A stretch of DNA of 64,000 nucleotides from positions 1 to 64,000 of the forward strand of contig JAKPOU010000066.1 of assembly GCA_029547705.1 (NCBI GenBank), written 5' to 3'. Shown here one piece after another: positions 24,625-33,588 of the stretch; position 1 is the first letter of the stretch; the number at the start of each line of letters is the position of its first letter. Source of the DNA: Bacteroidota bacterium (GTDB lineage Bacteria > Bacteroidota > Bacteroidia > Bacteroidales > VadinHA17). Below the pieces are notes generated by a model that worked only from the letters and a program-made list of their open reading frames with translations, was not told the origin of the DNA and ran no database searches. A program made the position numbers and the translations under genes.

Positions 24625-26667
24625 ATGACAAGAAAAATGCTTCTGCTCGCGATCACAGTCATTACTGCCTGCTCCGGTCCGGGAGGCGGTAAAAGGGAGG
24701 CTCAGCCGGCACTGTTCATCAGTGAAGAAACCATTAAGACCGCAATCAGGGATTTCAAACCGGAATCACCGGACGCCGATATTGCCCTCTTTGAGAAGGG
24801 AGTGAGGCATGCTGCCTCACTGTGGAGGGAGAGTGACGGAACAGCCGCTGAGTTTCTCAGCTTCGTAAAGGATAATTATATCAGCGACCCTCTGAAACGG
24901 AGAACCGTTTTCAACAAAACAAGTGATTATTTTGAATCCCTTTATGGCTATTTCAATGAAATAACACTTAGCCTGAGAAAGAATCTGGATGAAGCCCGGG
25001 GGGAAATAGACGGGATAGACCGTATGTTCGGCAATTATAGTCCGGGGGCCCATCTGCAGGATGATCTCTATTCCAACAAGATTGCATTTGTAACAGCTCT
25101 TAACTTCCCCTACTTTACCCTGGCGGAAAAAGAGGAGCTCGGCCCTTCATGGAGCCGAGAGCAGTGGGCAATGGCACGGCTGGGAGATATCTTTGTCTCA
25201 AGAATTCCGGCAGAACTTATCCAGGCACTGTCAGTGGCAACAGGAAATGCCGAGATGTATATTGCTGGTTATAATATCCATATGGGACGTCTGCTGACTG
25301 ATGAAGGCCGGAAAATCTTTCCGGACGACATGGTACTCCTCTCACACTGGAATCTCAGGGATGAGATCAAGGCTGACTATGCGGACAGGCTGAACGGCCG
25401 GGAGAAACAGGAGATGATATTCAGTGTGATGGAAAGAATAATACGGCAGGAGATACCGGAGGTTGTTATCAATAACCCGGAAACGGACTGGGCACCTTTC
25501 ACAAACAGGGTAACCAAAGATGGCAGACCCCTTGAATCAGCAGCTGAGAACGATATGCGCTACCAGCATATACTCAATACATTCAGGGCAATGAAGGCTA
25601 TAGATCCCTATGTTCCGGAAATGAATACTGCCATCCTCCGCAGTTTTTCATGGGATATGGAAATATCACAGGAAGAGGTTGAAGCACTTTTTGACAATTA
25701 CCTCCGTTCACCCCGGCTTGCGAAAATAGCCGGTGTCATCAGGGAACGCCTGGGACGGGATCTCAGGCCCTATGACATATGGTACGACGGATTCAAGTCA
25801 AGAAGCAGCATATCTGAAGATTTTCTCAGCTCCAGAACCGCAAAACTGTATCCGTCTCCAGAAGCCTTTCGTGCAGGGATGCCCGCCATGTTGAAAAAGC
25901 TCGGCTGGAGCCCGGAAAGAGCGGAATATATTTCTTCAAAGATAGTGGTCGACCCGGCAAGAGGATCAGGGCATGCCTGGGGGGCAGGCAGGAAAGGATC
26001 CCTTTCCCGCCTGCGTACCAGGGTTCCGGAAACAGGAATGGATTACAAGGGCTATAACATTGCTGTTCATGAATTCGGTCACAACGTGGAACAGACCATT
26101 ACACTCTATGATGTTGACCATTACATGATGTCAGGTGTGCCCAACACGGCCTTTACCGAGGCAACTGCCTTCATCTTCCAGCAAAGGGACCTGATGCTTC
26201 TTGGAATCAGCGATTCCGGTCCGGAAAAGGAAAAATCAGAAATCCTTGACAATGCCTGGTCTCTTATGGAAATCATGGGTGTTGGAATGGTGGACATGAA
26301 AATGTGGAAGTGGCTGTATGAAAATCCCGGTGCATCAGCAGCTATGCTCAGGGAAGCCGTGGTCAGAATTGCAACGGATACCTGGAATGAGTACTTTGCC
26401 CCTGTGATCGGAGTAAAGGATACCCCGCTGCTGGCAATATATTCCCACATGGTGAATGCTCCGCTTTATCTTGCAAATTATTCTTACGGCCATGTTATCC
26501 AGTTCCAGATCGAGGAATTCATGAAAGGGAAAAAACTGTCAGACGAAATAGACCGGATATATAAGCAGGGACGCCTGACTCCGCAGCAATGGATGACCGG
26601 GGCTGTCGGATCAAAAATTTCAGCACAGCCCGTTCTTGATGCGGTTGACAGGGCTTTGGGAAATTAG
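24625..26667 (+). CDS. M3-like zinc metallopeptidase lipoprotein
   Basis: A 680-residue exported protein with a lipoprotein signal (LLAITVITAC, Cys at about 16). The only recognisable catalytic element is AVHEFGHNVEQ (about residues 475-485), an HExxH zinc site, followed by FTEATAF (about 510-516), which supplies the third ligand in the manner of M3/oligopeptidase-F-like enzymes. The rest is mostly helical, again like M3. The conserved tail includes GHVIQFQIEEF and ends in a helix. Peptidase activity is plausible, but in this sugar operon the protein could have another hydrolytic role. It follows the TIM-barrel gene by 10 bp and precedes the aldehyde dehydrogenase gene by 14 bp. Confidence 0.75.
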   Translation: MTRKMLLLAITVITACSGPGGGKREAQPALFISEETIKTAIRDFKPESPDADIALFEKGVRHAASLWRESDGTAAEFLSFVKDNYISDPLKRRTVFNKTSDYFESLYGYFNEITLSLRKNLDEARGEIDGIDRMFGNYSPGAHLQDDLYSNKIAFVTALNFPYFTLAEKEELGPSWSREQWAMARLGDIFVSRIPAELIQALSVATGNAEMYIAGYNIHMGRLLTDEGRKIFPDDMVLLSHWNLRDEIKADYADRLNGREKQEMIFSVMERIIRQEIPEVVINNPETDWAPFTNRVTKDGRPLESAAENDMRYQHILNTFRAMKAIDPYVPEMNTAILRSFSWDMEISQEEVEALFDNYLRSPRLAKIAGVIRERLGRDLRPYDIWYDGFKSRSSISEDFLSSRTAKLYPSPEAFRAGMPAMLKKLGWSPERAEYISSKIVVDPARGSGHAWGAGRKGSLSRLRTRVPETGMDYKGYNIAVHEFGHNVEQTITLYDVDHYMMSGVPNTAFTEATAFIFQQRDLMLLGISDSGPEKEKSEILDNAWSLMEIMGVGMVDMKMWKWLYENPGASAAMLREAVVRIATDTWNEYFAPVIGVKDTPLLAIYSHMVNAPLYLANYSYGHVIQFQIEEFMKGKKLSDEIDRIYKQGRLTPQQWMTGAVGSKISAQPVLDAVDRALGN

Positions 26668-26681
26668 GAGCCGGTGAACGA

Positions 26682-28058
26682 ATGGGAAAAGAAGAAATCA
26701 ATTCAATACTTGAAGAACAGCTTAAGTTTTTCAGATCAGGAAAAACCCTTGATATAAATTTTCGTCTTGGGATTCTGAAAAAATTCAGAACACTGATAAT
26801 ATATCATGAGAAAGAAATAGCGGATGCATTATGGAAGGATTTCCACAAACCCGAATTCGAGGTTATCGCCACAGAAACGGGTTTTGTCCTCAAGGAACTG
26901 AACCTGGCAATAAAAAAGCTTAAAAAGTGGGCCAGGCCTAAAAAGGTAAGAACTCCGTTTGTTCATTTTCCTGCCCGTAGTTATATCACTCATCAGCCAT
27001 ACGGACAGGTACTTGTTCTTTCTCCATGGAATTACCCTTTTCAGCTGGTTTTCCTTCCCATGCTGGGAGCAATTACCGCCGGAAATTGCGTTATAGTGAA
27101 AGCATCCGGAAAGGTTCCGAATATTACCAGCGTAATGCAGAAGATAATTGGAAATTTTCCCGCCGGACTGGTGGCAATGGTAAACGGAGATCATTCAATA
27201 AGCGAACACCTTCTCAGCTATAAATTCGATTATATCTTTTTTACAGGCAGCACACGGATTGGTAAATACGTGATGCAAAAAGCATCTGAAAACCTTATAC
27301 CTGTATCTCTTGAGCTTGGCGGCAAGAATCCATGTGTCGTAACCTCGGATGCGAAACTCGGCTTTGCGGCAAAGAGGATTGTTTGGGGAAAATTCATCAA
27401 CGCAGGCCAAACCTGTATCTGTGCTGATTATCTGCTGGTAGACAAAAAGGTGAAAGATCGCCTGCTAGATCTGATATCCGCCGGTTTAAAAGAATTCTAC
27501 GGCGAAAATCCGGAAAAAAGCAGGGATTTTGCAAGGATTATCAATGAAGAGAACCTGCTGCGGCTTGTTGCCCTCACTAAAACAGGACATATAGTTGCCG
27601 GCGGAAACTCCGACACAGAAACCCTCTACCTTGAACCAACGGTAATTAAGGATATCACACCCGGGGATCTCATTATGCAGGAAGAGATCTTCGGACCTGT
27701 GCTCCCTGTAATAGAATTTGAAAACTTAAGTGAAGTTTATAATATTATTGAAAGAAATCCGAAACCCCTTGCAGTTTATATATTCACCCGCAGTAAAAAA
27801 CTGGCCCGCGAATTCCTGGCAAGAACAAGTTCGGGTACGGCTGCTGTAAATGATACCGTGATGCAGATTGCCTCTCCCTTTCTTCCATACGGTGGAGTGG
27901 GATACAGCGGCATGGGCAGGTATCATGGCAGAAGATCATTTGAAACATTTTCGAATACCCGGTCCGTACTCGTAAAATCGAATCTGATAGATTTGATTTT
28001 ACGTTATCCTCCTTACACAAAATTCAGCAAAAAAATAATCAGATGGCTGATGAACTGA
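26682..28058 (+). CDS. Aldehyde dehydrogenase, class 3 type
   Basis: A 458-residue NAD(P)-dependent aldehyde dehydrogenase without a signal peptide. The length and the C-terminal hydrophobic tail (RYPPYTKFSKKIIRWL) fit the ALDH3 group. The catalytic elements are LSPWNYPF (about 105-112), FTGSTRIGK (about 186-194), LELGGKNP (about 208-215) with the general-base Glu, and NAGQTCICADY with the nucleophile Cys (about 244). EEIFGPVLPV is the NAD-ribose contact (about 332-341). A GGAG ribosome-binding site lies 11 bp before the ATG, just after the peptidase stop. It could oxidise an aldehyde released in sugar degradation or act on fatty aldehydes. Confidence 0.9.
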   Translation: MGKEEINSILEEQLKFFRSGKTLDINFRLGILKKFRTLIIYHEKEIADALWKDFHKPEFEVIATETGFVLKELNLAIKKLKKWARPKKVRTPFVHFPARSYITHQPYGQVLVLSPWNYPFQLVFLPMLGAITAGNCVIVKASGKVPNITSVMQKIIGNFPAGLVAMVNGDHSISEHLLSYKFDYIFFTGSTRIGKYVMQKASENLIPVSLELGGKNPCVVTSDAKLGFAAKRIVWGKFINAGQTCICADYLLVDKKVKDRLLDLISAGLKEFYGENPEKSRDFARIINEENLLRLVALTKTGHIVAGGNSDTETLYLEPTVIKDITPGDLIMQEEIFGPVLPVIEFENLSEVYNIIERNPKPLAVYIFTRSKKLAREFLARTSSGTAAVNDTVMQIASPFLPYGGVGYSGMGRYHGRRSFETFSNTRSVLVKSNLIDLILRYPPYTKFSKKIIRWLMN

Positions 28059-28104
28059 AAATTGTATCGGGCTGATTCATACATTCCCGCTTTCTGCCTG
28101 CAGC

Positions 28105-29067
28105 TTATATTGCTTCAATGGTTGAAGGCGGTTTTGCTGTTATATTATAGGTAACGCTTACCACACCTGGAACCTGGTCTGTAATGTCGGCAGCCATTTT
28201 TTCAAGAATTTCGTATGGCAGACGTGAGGGGGTTGCCGTTCTTGAATCTGTACTGTCCCAGCATCTGACTTCAATCTGCTGTCCGAAATCACGCCTGCCC
28301 TCCCTGACCCCTGTCACCCTGTCGGAATGCAGAATAGCCATATACTGGAATGCACCGCTGCCGGCAAGAGCCTTTTCAACAATCACTGTAGCCTTTCTTA
28401 CTGTTTCCAGCCTTTCAGCTGTCACTTCACCAATTATCCTGGCTGCCAGTCCCGGTCCCGGAAAGGGTATCCTGCCCAGCATCTCTTCCGGCAGTCCCAG
28501 GGCCCTGCCTGCAATCCTTACCCCGTCCTTCCTCAGCCGTACAAGAGGTTCTATTATCTGATAGCCCAGGGCTTCCTCCGGATCTATTCCAAGCTGGGCA
28601 AAAACATTGTGCTGCCGCTTGATGCCCGCCACAGTTTCATCAACATCAGTAAGAATCGTACCCTGAAGCAGGAATCTGGCACCGCTTTCCCTTACCAGTC
28701 TCCCGAAAACCCTTTTATAAAAGGTATTTGTTACTGCCTCTCTTTTCTCCTCAGGATCAGTCAGTCCTTTAAGTGAATCAAGAAATTCCATTCTGGCATC
28801 GATTATCTCAACCTCAACCCCGAGTTCATGGAATACTGTTGACACCCATTCGGTTTCGCCCTCACGCAATAGTCCGTTCTGAACTATTACAGTCCGGAGC
28901 TGCCGCCCCAGTGCCCGGTGCCCCAGCATTGTCACCACTGAAGAATCAACCCCGCCCGAGAGAGCATTAATTGCAATACCGTCTCCGACAGCTGCTTTTA
29001 TCGACTCTGCCTGTTCCTCAACAAATTTATCCGGATCCAGTTCCTTAAGGCCTATCTCTTGTATCAT
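28105..29067 (-). CDS. guaA: Stand-alone GMP synthase ATP-pyrophosphatase subunit
   Basis: A 320-residue cytoplasmic protein that corresponds only to the ATPPase and dimerisation domains of GMP synthase. The PP-loop is ALSGGVDSSVV (about 35-45). Other family elements are VIVQNGLLREGE, IPFPGPGLAARIIGE and the C-terminal VTYNITAKPPSTIEAI. The N-terminal class-I glutaminase domain of typical bacterial GuaA is absent, as in archaeal split enzymes, so it would need a separate glutaminase partner or free ammonia. No glutaminase gene is nearby. It converges on the aldehyde dehydrogenase gene. A fragment very like its last 38 codons sits at 32128-32295. Whether it is the housekeeping enzyme or a paralogue cannot be told from this window. 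Confidence 0.82.
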   Translation of the reverse strand: MIQEIGLKELDPDKFVEEQAESIKAAVGDGIAINALSGGVDSSVVTMLGHRALGRQLRTVIVQNGLLREGETEWVSTVFHELGVEVEIIDARMEFLDSLKGLTDPEEKREAVTNTFYKRVFGRLVRESGARFLLQGTILTDVDETVAGIKRQHNVFAQLGIDPEEALGYQIIEPLVRLRKDGVRIAGRALGLPEEMLGRIPFPGPGLAARIIGEVTAERLETVRKATVIVEKALAGSGAFQYMAILHSDRVTGVREGRRDFGQQIEVRCWDSTDSRTATPSRLPYEILEKMAADITDQVPGVVSVTYNITAKPPSTIEAI

Positions 29068-29846
29068 TGAATGATTATTTAGTATTTACAGCTCCGTTTT
29101 TCTCTCTTCCTGCAGGATCATATTTAACCAGCCCCGCCCCGCAGTTCAGGATCCGGTTCTTTCCGCCTGACAGCATCCCGTCTCACAATCCGTTCCGGTC
29201 AACGTGCCTGCCGGATATTCAACCACCTCGTATACAGGCCGGTATTGCCGGTTCAGGCGGACTTGTTCATATTTCCGGCATTGTTAAACCCATTCAAATA
29301 TATTTTGTTTTTTTTATTTAAATGTTATACATCAGCAGATCCTTTGCATTTTCCCCGACTGTCGAAGCATTATTGCCATAACATCAGCAACTTATAATTC
29401 CTTTTTTTAGCTTTCTCCTGTAAATCCTTTCCGAATTACAGCGCCCTTGAGGTTGCAGATTCCTCCTTTGAGTATGATTCAGGCGGGACATCCAGGAGTT
29501 TCAGACCGCGGACCGGATTTTTTATGTACCTTCAATATTTTCTACCTTTGTATATTCTTTGTGTTCTCATCAAAAAATTCTGAATAAAACCAGTGTATAT
29601 GAACAACATACATGAATTAACAAAATAGTAAAAAACTTATGATAAAAACATTCCTGCCTGCCATTACCGAAGTGACTGCATGCTGCAGTCGCTGTTCTGC
29701 TAAAAAACACCCGGGGATATGGATTTGAAGTGGCCGGAACCGGTTACGGAGAGGGGCAGGGAAAAGAGTATAACTTCCAACTTAATCAGTTCTGATCCGT
29801 GACAGTATGTTATGCGAAAAATAGAAAATTATTAATTACCGGGTTT
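29068..29846. other. Gene-poor stretch with possible promoters and a gene remnant
   Basis: I find no convincing gene in these 779 bp. A minus-strand TATATTTG (29295-29302) and a plus-strand TACCTTTG (29543-29550) match the Bacteroidota -7 element, each without a good -33 partner. A stop-terminated frame near 29706-29792 reads like the end of a lost protein (GFEVAGTGYGEGQGKEY). The rest is AT-rich with no hairpin I would defend. Confidence 0.5.
29706..29792 (+). pseudogene. Possible C-terminal remnant of a lost gene
   Basis: After an in-frame stop near 29703 the frame reads about 25 codons, including RGYGFEVAGTGYGEGQGKEY, then TGA. Composition and alternating residues look protein-like, but there is no start codon and no similarity I recognise. 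It ends about 55 bp before the beta-propeller gene starts. Confidence 0.2.
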
Positions 29847-31121
29847 ATGAGAAAAACAATTTCAGGTTTTTGTATGATGTTATTATCATTAGTGATATCC
29901 GAAAAGGGGATTGCACAGGATAATAACTGGACGCATTTCAGGGGAAGTGGTCTTAATGGTATCGCAAGTGTAGAAACTGTTCCACTGAACTGGAATGATG
30001 ATTCCGGTTTCAGATGGAAGACAGACATCCATGGCAGGGGCTGGTCTTCCCCTGTAGTCTATGGTGATCAGATATGGATAACCACTGCTACTGATGACGG
30101 CAGGGAACTTTTTGCCGTGTGTGCCGATTTCCGGAACGGCAAAATAATTCATGACATTAAGGTATTTTCCGTTTCTGATGTTGAAGGGAAGCATTCACTG
30201 AATTCATACGCTACTCCTACCCCATGTATAGAAAAAGGATTTGTGTATGTCCATTTCGGCAGTAACGGCACCGCATGCATTAATACTTCCAATGGCAATA
30301 TAGTCTGGACCAGGACTGATCTGAAATGCAAACATGTACAGGGCCCGGCTTCATCTCCGGTACTGTATAAAAACCTTCTCATCCTTCATTATGAAGGTAC
30401 TGATGTCAGATTTATTACTGCCCTGAACAAATCAACAGGCCAGACAGTATGGAAAACCGACAGGCCTCAAAAACCTTATGAACCACTCACGGTCATAGGC
30501 AGGAAGGCGTATGTAACACCTCTTATACTGAATGTAAAGGGCAAGGATCTGCTGATAACCAATGGTTCGGCAGTATGCAATGCTTATAATCCTGATACTG
30601 GTGAGGAGGTCTGGAGTCTGATCGGGGGAGCTGAATCAACCATTGCCATGCCCTTTTCAGAAAACGGCGTTTTATACTATTATACGGGCTTCATGAGAGA
30701 TCCTTCAGGAACGGAATATTCCGAATTAATGGCAGTAAATCCGGATGGGAAAGGAGATATTACAGCCAGCAACATAATATGGAAAAAAAGAAGCGGCAGA
30801 CTTCAATTGCTTACTCCGGTCATAAAAGACGGACTGATCTATACTGTTGATTCAAACAATAACCTGATGTGCATTGAAGCAGAAACGGGGAAAGAGGTGT
30901 GGACAACAAGGGTGAGGGCTAATTTCAACGCATCACCCGTCCTGGCGGCAGGCAGGATCTATTTTTTCTCGGTAAGGGGTGATGTACTTGTGATCAGGCC
31001 CGGAAGGAAATATGAAGTTTTAAGTCAGTTCCAGACTGGCAACCCGGTATGGGCAACACCGGCGTTTCTTAGGAATTCGATCATTCTGCGGACGGATAAA
31101 TATATAGGAAGGATCGAATGA
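29847..31121 (+). CDS. Exported PQQ-binding-like beta-propeller protein
   Basis: I use the ATG at 29847 because it opens with MRKTISGFCMMLLSLV and a signal-peptidase site near IAQDN; an in-frame ATG at 29799 would place 16 polar residues before the signal. The 424-residue mature-type protein has an eight-bladed propeller pattern: WTHFRGSGLNGIA, RWKTDIHGRGWSSPVV, GTACINTSNGNIVW, FITALNKSTGQTVWKTD, AYNPDTGEEVW, LMCIEAETGKEVWTT. These tryptophan-docking repeats define the PQQ-like (PF13360) family. No PQQ-ligand signature is evident, so enzymatic activity is doubtful and a structural or binding role is as likely. The gene is monocistronic and converges on the epimerase with only 12 bp between. 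Confidence 0.85.
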   Translation: MRKTISGFCMMLLSLVISEKGIAQDNNWTHFRGSGLNGIASVETVPLNWNDDSGFRWKTDIHGRGWSSPVVYGDQIWITTATDDGRELFAVCADFRNGKIIHDIKVFSVSDVEGKHSLNSYATPTPCIEKGFVYVHFGSNGTACINTSNGNIVWTRTDLKCKHVQGPASSPVLYKNLLILHYEGTDVRFITALNKSTGQTVWKTDRPQKPYEPLTVIGRKAYVTPLILNVKGKDLLITNGSAVCNAYNPDTGEEVWSLIGGAESTIAMPFSENGVLYYYTGFMRDPSGTEYSELMAVNPDGKGDITASNIIWKKRSGRLQLLTPVIKDGLIYTVDSNNNLMCIEAETGKEVWTTRVRANFNASPVLAAGRIYFFSVRGDVLVIRPGRKYEVLSQFQTGNPVWATPAFLRNSIILRTDKYIGRIE

Positions 31122-31133
31122 TTTTCCCTTCTT

Positions 31134-32090
31134 CTACAGCCACGAACCTTCAGGTATCCTGTTATAAACCACAGTATCTTCAAACGCTTCCTTTGAAGAA
31201 TATTTAAACTTATAACCATACCTTGAAGTAAGTTTTGTCGAATCAACGATTGTAGGATAAAAACTGTGGACAATGGAAGCAGGCTGAATATTCATTATCT
31301 TCAGATGCCAGCAAATCCACAGGAATCCTTTAATCACGAAAAAAGGAACCGGCAGGAATTTTTTATCGGGAACAATGTCTTTGACTGTCGAATAACTGTC
31401 AGGTACAAGATTATAAATTCCTGAGATTTCATTATCCTTAAGAATCAGTTCCATTAAAGCTACCAGGTCGACACTGTGGATGAACTGGAGTTTTGTTTCC
31501 CGTGTGAATTTCGGCAGGAAGGGTACCTTTATAAGGATTGATACTATGCTTTTTGGTTTGTCAAAGGCAGGACCCAGTACCTGGCAGGGTCTCAGTATCA
31601 CTATACGCAGATCATCCCGGACTTTAATATTCGTGTAATTGTGTTCAACAAGCTTTTTGTTCATTCCATACCTGTATTTTCCGGGATCGAGGGGCTCAGA
31701 TTCTGACATCCACAGGGGATTATTCTTTTTCCCCCCGTAAGCTGCAGCCGAAGATATATATATAAGTTGCCTGACAGATGGAGTTATCTGCGAAGCTTTC
31801 AATACATTATCCGATCCTGTTATATCTATCTCATATTCCTGTTTCCGGTTGCGCACTTTATTGAAGGAACATGCAAAATGCACTACGTTGGTTGGCTTCT
31901 CTCCGGCAAATATTGAAATAAGTTTTTCTTTCTCGGTAATACTGCATTTATAAAACCGGAACTTATCCCCGTGTAAAGAGTCACTGCATTCCCTGATGTC
32001 GATTCCGACTATTTCTGTATTTTTCTCTGCCAGGTGGCCGATCAGCATTCTGGCCAGAGATCCGGATGAACCTGTTATTAATACCTTCAT
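31134..32090 (-). CDS. NAD-dependent epimerase/dehydratase (extended SDR)
   Basis: A 318-residue extended short-chain dehydrogenase. The nucleotide-binding motif is TGSSGSLARM (6-15), followed by VGIDIRE at the second strand. The active-site triad is visible as YISSAAAYG (Ser, about 118-126) and YGMNK (Tyr-x3-Lys, about 149-153). It has no signal, so it is cytoplasmic. Such enzymes modify nucleotide-sugars or related substrates; nothing here fixes which. It is transcribed away from the thioredoxin-fold gene's decayed neighbour, with a 37-bp gap to the GMP-synthase remnant. Confidence 0.85.
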   Translation of the reverse strand: MKVLITGSSGSLARMLIGHLAEKNTEIVGIDIRECSDSLHGDKFRFYKCSITEKEKLISIFAGEKPTNVVHFACSFNKVRNRKQEYEIDITGSDNVLKASQITPSVRQLIYISSAAAYGGKKNNPLWMSESEPLDPGKYRYGMNKKLVEHNYTNIKVRDDLRIVILRPCQVLGPAFDKPKSIVSILIKVPFLPKFTRETKLQFIHSVDLVALMELILKDNEISGIYNLVPDSYSTVKDIVPDKKFLPVPFFVIKGFLWICWHLKIMNIQPASIVHSFYPTIVDSTKLTSRYGYKFKYSSKEAFEDTVVYNRIPEGSWL

Positions 32091-32127
32091 AATAATTAAA
32101 TTAACCAGACAATTAATGTATCAGTTC

Positions 32128-32295
32128 TTATACTGCCTCGATACTTGATGGTGGTTTGGCTGAAATATTATATGTCACACTGACAATACCGGGTACCTCA
32201 TTTATGATATCTCCTGCAAGTGTTTCAAGTACTTCGAAAGGCAGTTTTGAAGCTTCATTCCCGAAAGCCTTTATTGCCACAAAAGAAACGCCCGG
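32128..32295 (-). pseudogene. Remnant of a second GMP synthase 3' end
   Basis: On the minus strand, the 55 codons before the TAA at 32128 read ...[19 protein letters not shown] then [19 protein letters not shown]. They align without gaps to the last 38 residues of the GMP-synthase ATPPase at 28105, with 26 identities by my count, and with the family signature NISAKPP. There is no start codon in frame and no PP-loop upstream; the thioredoxin-fold gene's stop is 11 bp before the recognisable part. I read it as a decayed, 5'-truncated guaA-like copy. The coding frame is still clean over its whole length. Confidence 0.75.
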
Positions 32296-32306
32296 CTGAT
32301 CCGGGA

Positions 32307-33437
32307 CTAATAATATCTGCCAATATATTTATTTTCAACAATGAGCTTTTTCATTTCATGCGGATCGATCATATCCTGTCTGGCATAAACAATCTTTCCT
32401 CCCGGCTCTGCCAGCAGTGTGAAAGGGAGGGCTCCTCTCCAGCCGTTGCCAACAGCATCAATAAGCCTGTAAACATCATCTTCACTGAAGATATAATTCC
32501 GGTTTGATGCCTGCTGTGACTGGAGGAACTTCAATGCATCATTCTTTCTGTCCTGTTTGTCGGCACTAATTGTTATGAATTCGAAATCACGGCCGCAATA
32601 CATACGGTCGATGATAACCAGTTCGGGAAATTCTGTTTTACAGGGACCGCACCATGTTGCCCATATATTGATCAGTCTGAGTTTATCCGAAGAATTATTC
32701 TGAATGAGCTCCATTACTCCGTTAACATCAATATCTTCAAGTGTTACAGGCAGTTTTGCCCACTGTTCATAGAGCTTTTCAGCATATTCATTTTTCCATG
32801 CCCACTTAATGGAGCATCCGAAAACCCTGGTAACGGGATTGGCAACCGGTTGTCCGGCCAGAACAGCATCAACTGCATTCCTGAGATCTTCCCCATTGCC
32901 GGTCCCGGGCTTTTCCGACCCGTCAACCCTTCCGTTATACCTGAGTATTCTGTCTTTATCAAAAACGAAACAATGTGGAGTGGCAACCGGGCCATAAGCC
33001 AGGGCGCTCTTTTGTTCATCGCCATCGTAAAGATAAATGAAGGGAAAAATTTTATCGGCTGCACGCTGTTTCATATCCTCAAAACTGTCACCCATATCCG
33101 AATAACCCAGTTCGGAATAGGTCAGAGCATCCACATTGTTCGGGGATATCATTACAACAGCGACTCCTTTCGCCCCGCACTCCTTTGTGAAAGAGATTAT
33201 CCTGTCTTCATAAGCCTGTGCAGTGGGACAATGATTACAGCTGAAAATGACGACCAGAACGGGCGATTTACTGAAATCCTTCAGACTGTATATTTTATCA
33301 TCAATTCCCCGAAGGCTGAAATCAGGAGCAATGGCTCCGGTCTCAAGAGTTTTTATTTCAGTCTGAACCGGCCGGGGATATAAATCAGTCAAGAAAATGA
33401 GGCTGAGCAATATCTGCAAGAGTAAATGTCTTTTCAT
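32307..33437 (-). CDS. Exported double thioredoxin-fold protein (AhpC/TSA-like plus TlpA-like)
   Basis: A 376-residue protein with a signal peptide (about 1-22) and two redox domains. The first (about 30-190) is peroxiredoxin/AhpC-TSA-like: [16 protein letters not shown], then [16 protein letters not shown], where the CNHC pair replaces the usual WCxxC. It ends with YNGRVDGSE. The second (about 235-376) has [13 protein letters not shown], a canonical CxxC thioredoxin site, and resembles TlpA/ResA-type thiol-disulphide oxidoreductases. Periplasmic disulphide exchange or peroxide handling is expected. The two active sites in one chain could pass electrons between them. A TATATTTG element at 33457-33464 on the minus strand may be its promoter. 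Confidence 0.85.
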   Translation of the reverse strand: MKRHLLLQILLSLIFLTDLYPRPVQTEIKTLETGAIAPDFSLRGIDDKIYSLKDFSKSPVLVVIFSCNHCPTAQAYEDRIISFTKECGAKGVAVVMISPNNVDALTYSELGYSDMGDSFEDMKQRAADKIFPFIYLYDGDEQKSALAYGPVATPHCFVFDKDRILRYNGRVDGSEKPGTGNGEDLRNAVDAVLAGQPVANPVTRVFGCSIKWAWKNEYAEKLYEQWAKLPVTLEDIDVNGVMELIQNNSSDKLRLINIWATWCGPCKTEFPELVIIDRMYCGRDFEFITISADKQDRKNDALKFLQSQQASNRNYIFSEDDVYRLIDAVGNGWRGALPFTLLAEPGGKIVYARQDMIDPHEMKKLIVENKYIGRYY

Positions 33438-33456
33438 GATTTCCCGGGAACATATT

Positions 33457-33464
33457 CAAATATA
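33457..33464 (-). promoter_or_regulatory. Candidate -7 element for the double thioredoxin gene
   Basis: On the minus strand TATATTTG fits TAnnTTTG and lies 19 bp before the ATG. I find no TTTG at the expected -33 distance, so this is a half-match only. Confidence 0.35.
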
Positions 33465-33588
33465 CTTTGTTTTTACTGATTGGCAGATGCAGAATGGAGA
33501 ATATAAACAAATACTATTTTGATCCGGCAGTCCGGATTAGGATTTTGTATTCAAATCAAGTTTCCAAATAAATCAATCTCAATTTACT

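Noticed and set aside
29067-29321. 84-codon plus-strand frame after the GMP-synthase start
   Set aside because: Rich in Pro, Ser and Phe with no strand or helix periodicity and no family similarity; it lies antisense to the leader of the ATPPase gene and looks like an open frame by chance.
28105-32295. A still-active mobile island between the guaA 3' ends
   Set aside because: No integrase, transposase or mobilisation gene is present and the two ends are clearly diverged, so at most an old remnant is supported.
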